A program made the translations under genes and the position numbers. A stretch of 27,946 nt of DNA, from contig JAQVHD010000005.1 of NCBI GenBank assembly GCA_028696375.1, positions 1-27,946 of the forward strand, given 5' to 3'. Below are positions 24,483 to 27,946 of the stretch, one piece after another (position 1 is the stretch's first letter; each line of letters begins with the position of its first letter). The notes under the pieces were generated by a model that had not been told where the DNA came from, made no database searches, and saw nothing but the letters and a program-made list of their open reading frames with translations. Origin of the DNA: Minisyncoccota bacterium (lineage in GTDB: Bacteria; Patescibacteriota; Minisyncoccia; UBA6257; JAAZHW01).

Positions 24483-24920
24483 TTATTCTTTGCTTTCTTC
24501 TGTTTCGTTCTGGATTTCGTTATTTTGCTCTTCTATTTCTTCTATTTTTATTTCTTCAGGGACAACGGATTTAAACACAGACAGCTTACGTCGAATTTTA
24601 GTAGGAGAAAGTTTACGAATAAAGTAGAGCTTAGATTGTCTCACTTTGGGCGCTCTAACAATTTCTATCTTTTCAATAGAAGGAGAATGGAGGGGCCATG
24701 TTTTTTCAACGCCAATTCCATCTACAACTTTTCGGACTGTAAATGTTGCCTGAGGGCCCTTGCCGTGTTTTTGGGCAATAACAATACCTTCAAACACCTG
24801 GATGCGTTCTCGGTCTTTTTCTTTAACCTTTTCATAAACGCGAACCTGCATCCCCGCTTTTATTAAAGGAACATTTTTTAATTGATCCTTGGTTACTTCA
24901 TTAATTAGCGCTGTATTCAT
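24483..24920 (-). CDS. rplS: 50S ribosomal protein L19 with acidic C-terminal tail
   Basis: L19 lies at the interface of the two ribosomal subunits. The SH3-like body shows AGMQVRVYEKVKEKDRERIQVFEGIVIAQKHG, TFTVRKVVDGIGVEKTWPLHSPSIEKIEIVR and KLYFIRKL. The usual family length is about 115 residues; this one has 145, with a C-terminal tail of about 28 residues rich in Glu, Asn and Gln. It is read from its own promoter and is followed by tRNA-Leu with no terminator in between. Confidence 0.96.
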   Translation of the reverse strand: MNTALINEVTKDQLKNVPLIKAGMQVRVYEKVKEKDRERIQVFEGIVIAQKHGKGPQATFTVRKVVDGIGVEKTWPLHSPSIEKIEIVRAPKVRQSKLYFIRKLSPTKIRRKLSVFKSVVPEEIKIEEIEEQNNEIQNETEESKE

Positions 24921-24929
24921 ATGAGAATT

Positions 24930-24957
24930 AGTATAAAAAAATAAAAGAAAAAGTCAA
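24930..24957 (-). promoter_or_regulatory. Promoter of rplS (near-leaderless)
   Basis: On the minus strand, TTGACT (24952-24957), 16 bases, TATACT (24930-24935). The predicted start near 24923 leaves about 3 bases before the ATG at 24920. Confidence 0.65.
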
Positions 24958-25011
24958 AAATTCGCCAAACACTCTCCAAGCTCTGATTTTGTTTTTCCAT
25001 TTAGTTTTTTA

Positions 25012-26109
25012 TCAAATTTTGTAATAGATGATATCTCCATCATTGACAATATAATCTCGTCCTTCCACTTTTAATTTACCCGTTTCTCGAGCTTTAGCCC
25101 ACGAGCCGCATTCGATAAAATCACGCCAATTAACTATTTCCGCCTTTATGAATTTGTCTTGAAAATCTTTATGAATTAAACCAGCTGCCTCCCACACTGT
25201 TGAGCCACGTTTTAATGGCCAGGCTCGTGTTTCTTCGGGCCCATTAGAGGTAAAAAAGGTAATTAGATCTAAAACTTCATAGCCTCGTTTTATCAGATCA
25301 TCAAGGGTATTCAAAAAAGGAAGACGAGTGATATTGAGTTCAGCCGCCTCTTCCTTAGAAAGACTGGCTAAATCTAGCTCTTTGGCTAAATTAATAGCGA
25401 AAATATCATTCTTGCTGACTTGACTGCCAACGTGTTCGATGACTTCCTCTTTAATCTTTTCAATTTCTGTTGGTGTAATTGAGTCATCAACATTTAATAC
25501 GATTAAAAGCGGTTTTTGAGTTAAGAAATTGAATTCTTTTATCAATTCTTTTTCATTTTCGTTTAATGGAAATGTTGAAACCCAGTGACCATTTTGCAGA
25601 TGTTTTTCTAATTTTTGGATTAATTCAAATTTTTGCTGAGCAGTTTTTTCTTTTCGCTTTACATCACTCTCAATTTTTTTAAATACCTTGCCTAAGGTTT
25701 CTAGATCGGCTAAAACTAATTCTGTTGAAATAATTTCTAAATCACGCAGCGGATCAATTTTTTCTTCAACGTGAGGAACGTTGGGAGCTGAAAACAGTCT
25801 TACTACTTCAGCAATGGCTGTTGTTTCCCGAATGTGACTTAAAAATTGATTACCCAACCCCATGCCCTGGGCCGCGCCTTTTACCAGTCCAGCAATATCT
25901 ACAAATTTAACGGTAGCAGGAATAACATTTTTTGATTTTTGGATTTCGGCAATCTTTTCTAATCGTTCATCAGTTACCGGCGCGAGACCAATATTGGGGT
26001 CAATTGTGGTAAAAGGAAAATTAGCGATAGCCACTTGCTTTTTGGTGATCGCCTGAAAGAGCGTTGATTTGCCAATATTGGGTAATCCGACAATGCCGAT
26101 GGAAAGCAT
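25012..26109 (-). CDS. ychF: YchF/OLA1-type ribosome-associated P-loop NTPase
   Basis: YchF is an Obg-family NTPase that prefers ATP and binds ribosomes; it acts in translation quality and stress control. The 365 residues match the family length of about 363. The P-loop is G8-L-P-N-I-G-K14-S15-T16. G3 reads DIAGLVKGAAQGMGLGNQFL, G4 is NVDD instead of NKxD, consistent with relaxed nucleotide specificity. A coiled-coil insertion lies at about 135-195. The C-terminal TGS domain ends with VNDGDIIYYKI. The promoter overlaps the divergent phosphohexomutase gene start. Confidence 0.97.
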   Translation of the reverse strand: MLSIGIVGLPNIGKSTLFQAITKKQVAIANFPFTTIDPNIGLAPVTDERLEKIAEIQKSKNVIPATVKFVDIAGLVKGAAQGMGLGNQFLSHIRETTAIAEVVRLFSAPNVPHVEEKIDPLRDLEIISTELVLADLETLGKVFKKIESDVKRKEKTAQQKFELIQKLEKHLQNGHWVSTFPLNENEKELIKEFNFLTQKPLLIVLNVDDSITPTEIEKIKEEVIEHVGSQVSKNDIFAINLAKELDLASLSKEEAAELNITRLPFLNTLDDLIKRGYEVLDLITFFTSNGPEETRAWPLKRGSTVWEAAGLIHKDFQDKFIKAEIVNWRDFIECGSWAKARETGKLKVEGRDYIVNDGDIIYYKI

Positions 26110-26133
26110 ATCTTTTGCTTTTTAAACAATTTT

Positions 26134-26162
26134 ATTATAAACTATATTTATTGTGGAAACAA
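26134..26162 (-). promoter_or_regulatory. Promoter of ychF, overlapping the divergent gene start
   Basis: On the minus strand, TTGTTT (26157-26162), 17 bases, TATAAT (26134-26139). The -35 box lies inside the first codons of the divergent phosphohexomutase gene. Predicted start near 26127, leader about 17 bases. Confidence 0.55.
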
Positions 26163-27478
26163 TTAGTCAAAAAATTTTTTTAACCTACGATATCCGAGGT
26201 CGTTATCCCAAAGAGATTAATGGCGATGTTTTGTGGCGATTAGGTTATAATTTGCCGCTGATTTTACAGAAGCAAAAAAAATTACCTCACCGCAGATTAA
26301 AAATTGTGGTCGGCCGTGATAGTCGGCCAAGCGGCGCCGTTCTTATTAAAAATCTTATTCAGGGTTTATTACAAAATAATGTTGAAGTGGTGGATGCTGG
26401 CGTTATTACTGCACCCATGCTTTATTTTTTAATAAAAAAACATCACTTCGATTTAGGATTTATTATTACGGGTTCCCATTTAAGCGAAAATTACACTGGT
26501 TTAAAAATTTATACGCAAGAACTCAATGCTATTTCTGGAAATTGGCTGTTGCAATTCATCGATATTCTTAATCGGCCAGCCACTGTTGGTTTAACAAAGG
26601 GTAAATTAGTTAGAAAAAATTTTTTAAATGATTATAGTCAATTTCTTTTGCAAAAGACTCAGATTGAAAAAAAGCAAAAAGCACTTCAGCAAAAAAACAT
26701 TTTAGTTTGCTGTCCCAAAGCGAGCCAGTTAATTTTAGAAATAGTTAAAAAGGAATTAAAACTCAATTTGCAATTTGTCCATCGACCCATCCCAAAGAGA
26801 TTAATCAGAGAACGAAAATGCGATTTTGTTGTTCAATTCGATAGTGATGGGGATCGGATGCATGTATTTAATCAAAAAGGGGAGCAGATTTTAGGAGATG
26901 TGATTGGCGCTTTTTTTGTTGAATTAATGAAAAATAAAACACCCAAAAAAACCATTGTTGATTATCGCTGTGGTCGATTTCTCATTAATCTTGCGCGTCA
27001 CTATCATTTTCGAATAATTTATTCGCCAGCCGGCCACGGATTTTTCAAACAAGCCATGAGAAAAAATAAAGCTCTGTTGGGAATTGAAAAATCAGGTCAT
27101 TATTATTGGAAAGATTTTTTCTTTGCGGATTCTGGTATTTTTTCTTTTTTAATGCTACTTAAATTTTTAGCTTCGGAAAAAGAAAATATCGATGAATTAG
27201 CGCGTCAGTTTATGAAAGGAGTAGTTCTTCCCGAAATAAATTTTAAGGTGAAAAATCCAAATCAAATTGGAAAAATTTTTCAAAAAATAGAGAAGATATT
27301 TGCTAAAGCCAAAATTAATAAAAGCGATGGTTTAACCGTGTGGAGTAAAGATTTCAAATTTAATCTTCGAGCCTCGCAAACTGAGCCCGGCACTCTCCGA
27401 TTAAACATTGAAGCAATCAACGAAACGGTGCTTCAAGAAACACTGTCGATAATTAAAAAGATAATTAATAATCAATGA
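26153..27478 (+). CDS. Phosphomannomutase/phosphoglucomutase family (alpha-D-phosphohexomutase)
   Basis: These enzymes move phosphate between C1 and C6 of hexoses for sugar-nucleotide and polysaccharide synthesis. The 441 residues carry all four signature loops: phosphoserine S108 in ITGSHLSENYTG (the usual form is TASHNP), metal loop D230-S-D232-G-D234-R235, sugar loop G310-I-E312-K-S314-G-H316, and phosphate loop R406-A-S-Q-T410-E-P412. The changed residues after S108 make substrate choice uncertain. The start is GTG at 26153, 43 bases from divergent ychF; no closer in-frame ATG fits the N-terminal SQKIFLTYDIRGRYP motif. rbfA overlaps its end by 4 bases. Confidence 0.9.
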   Translation: METISQKIFLTYDIRGRYPKEINGDVLWRLGYNLPLILQKQKKLPHRRLKIVVGRDSRPSGAVLIKNLIQGLLQNNVEVVDAGVITAPMLYFLIKKHHFDLGFIITGSHLSENYTGLKIYTQELNAISGNWLLQFIDILNRPATVGLTKGKLVRKNFLNDYSQFLLQKTQIEKKQKALQQKNILVCCPKASQLILEIVKKELKLNLQFVHRPIPKRLIRERKCDFVVQFDSDGDRMHVFNQKGEQILGDVIGAFFVELMKNKTPKKTIVDYRCGRFLINLARHYHFRIIYSPAGHGFFKQAMRKNKALLGIEKSGHYYWKDFFFADSGIFSFLMLLKFLASEKENIDELARQFMKGVVLPEINFKVKNPNQIGKIFQKIEKIFAKAKINKSDGLTVWSKDFKFNLRASQTEPGTLRLNIEAINETVLQETLSIIKKIINNQ

Positions 27479-27843
27479 CCGCGTCGCAACGTATCAGCCA
27501 ATTAAATACTCTCATTCAACAACTCTTTTCCGAAATTATTCAAAAAGAAGCTAATTTTTCTGAGGGAATTTTTGTGAGCGTCAGTAAGGTGGAAGTTTCT
27601 AAGGACTTAGCTAACGCCAAGGTTTTTATTAGCGTTTATCCCTCGGTTACAGATGAGGTTAAGGAATATTTTCAGAAAAATATTTTTGCGTTGCAGCAAT
27701 TGCTTAATAAAAAACTGAATATTCATCCCGTGCCTAAAATTAAGATTGTTTATGATGAATCTGAAGCTCAAGCGGCCCATATTGATGCTTTGTTGTACCG
27801 GATTAAAAAAGAGGCTCGGCAGGCGAAAAGAAAAAAAAATTAA
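27475..27843 (+). CDS. rbfA: 30S ribosome-binding factor A
   Basis: RbfA is a KH-fold factor for late 30S maturation and 16S rRNA 5'-end processing. The 122 residues match the family. They start with SQRISQLNTLIQQLFSEIIQKE, followed by the strand VSVSKVEVSKDLANAKVFISVYP, then the LNIHPVPKIKIVYDES segment and a helix with the family-typical IDALLYRI. The C-terminus is basic. It overlaps the phosphohexomutase gene (ATGA). The usual partners infB, truB or nusA are not adjacent; nusA lies 5 kb away. Confidence 0.92.
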   Translation: MTASQRISQLNTLIQQLFSEIIQKEANFSEGIFVSVSKVEVSKDLANAKVFISVYPSVTDEVKEYFQKNIFALQQLLNKKLNIHPVPKIKIVYDESEAQAAHIDALLYRIKKEARQAKRKKN

Positions 27844-27913
27844 ATTGATGTCTTCGCCCTTGATTTTTAAAAGATATTCGGTTATTTATATAAGAGGGAT
27901 AGGAAGGAAATTT

Positions 27914-27946
27914 GGCCTGGTAGCCAAGTGGTAAGGCAAGAGTCTG
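27914..27946 (+). tRNA. tRNA-Cys, 5' part, cut by the window end
   Basis: GGCCTGG, then TA and GCCAAGTGGTAAGGC form the acceptor 5' strand and D arm, followed by AAGAGTCTG, where the window ends inside the anticodon loop at G34. The D arm and CTG loop start match bacterial tRNA-Cys(GCA) closely. tRNA-Gln has a similar D arm but would have T at position 34 and a different acceptor start. Confidence 0.75.

Noticed and set aside
24345..24866. A 173-codon plus-strand frame across tRNA-Leu and rplS
   Set aside because: It runs antisense through a clear tRNA and a clear L19 gene, and its translation is Phe-rich and low in complexity. It is a shadow frame.
27914..27946. tRNA-Gln
   Set aside because: The D arm is similar, but the acceptor begins GGCCTGG and the anticodon loop starts CTG, as in tRNA-Cys(GCA).
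1..27946. TGA recoded as glycine, as in Gracilibacteria/SR1
   Set aside because: Several genes end at TGA exactly at the expected family end with ATGA overlaps to the next gene, and no in-frame TGA is needed in any gene.
1..27946. CRISPR array, prophage or restriction/defence island
   Set aside because: No regularly spaced direct repeats and no cas, phage structural, toxin-antitoxin or restriction genes were seen.

Overview
The window is an AT-rich, densely packed chromosomal segment that looks like a Candidate Phyla Radiation (Patescibacteria) genome, probably a Parcubacteria-type lineage. The placement is inferred from protein content and style, not from a phylogeny. The signs are short AT-rich spacers, almost no Shine-Dalgarno sequences, near-leaderless promoters, an archaeal-like EndoQ repair nuclease, a membrane-anchored Clp-type ATPase with a dead first ATPase domain, and a sigma-region-4 protein fused to winged helices. 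TGA is used as a normal stop, so the recoded Gracilibacteria/SR1 code is not in use. All genes look chromosomal; I see no insertion sequence, prophage, CRISPR array or plasmid module.

Layout. 1-276: tRNA-Ser(UGA) on the minus strand and its promoter. 277-3762: a tight plus-strand run of a membrane-tethered methyltransferase, EndoQ (deaminated-base endonuclease), Tgt and QueH; the last two act in queuosine tRNA modification. 3803-6689: a small membrane protein and the Clp-like ATPase, from their own leaderless promoter. 6690-7141: a 450-base non-coding stretch with two or three promoters, a 23-codon ORF and inverted repeats, forming the leader of rpoB-rpoC (7142-14136). A perfect bidirectional terminator separates rpoC from the convergent rpsO-NYN-pnp operon (17338 to 14191), which has a long hairpin just before pnp. 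From a divergent promoter, 17410-20752 carries a Xer recombinase, the sigma4/winged-helix regulator and an orphan membrane-anchored protein. 20906-24268 carries nusA, tig and clpP. On the minus strand, rplS and tRNA-Leu(GAG) follow, then ychF. The window closes with a phosphohexomutase gene, rbfA and the first part of a tRNA-Cys.

Most of the region is information-processing housekeeping: RNA polymerase core, NusA, PNPase, two ribosomal proteins, RbfA, YchF, trigger factor, ClpP and three tRNAs. The least explained parts are the Clp-like ATPase with its small membrane partner, the sigma4/winged-helix regulator with its coupled membrane protein, the hairpin before pnp, and the structured region before rpoB. 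I did not find a clearly new multi-gene defence or metabolic system.
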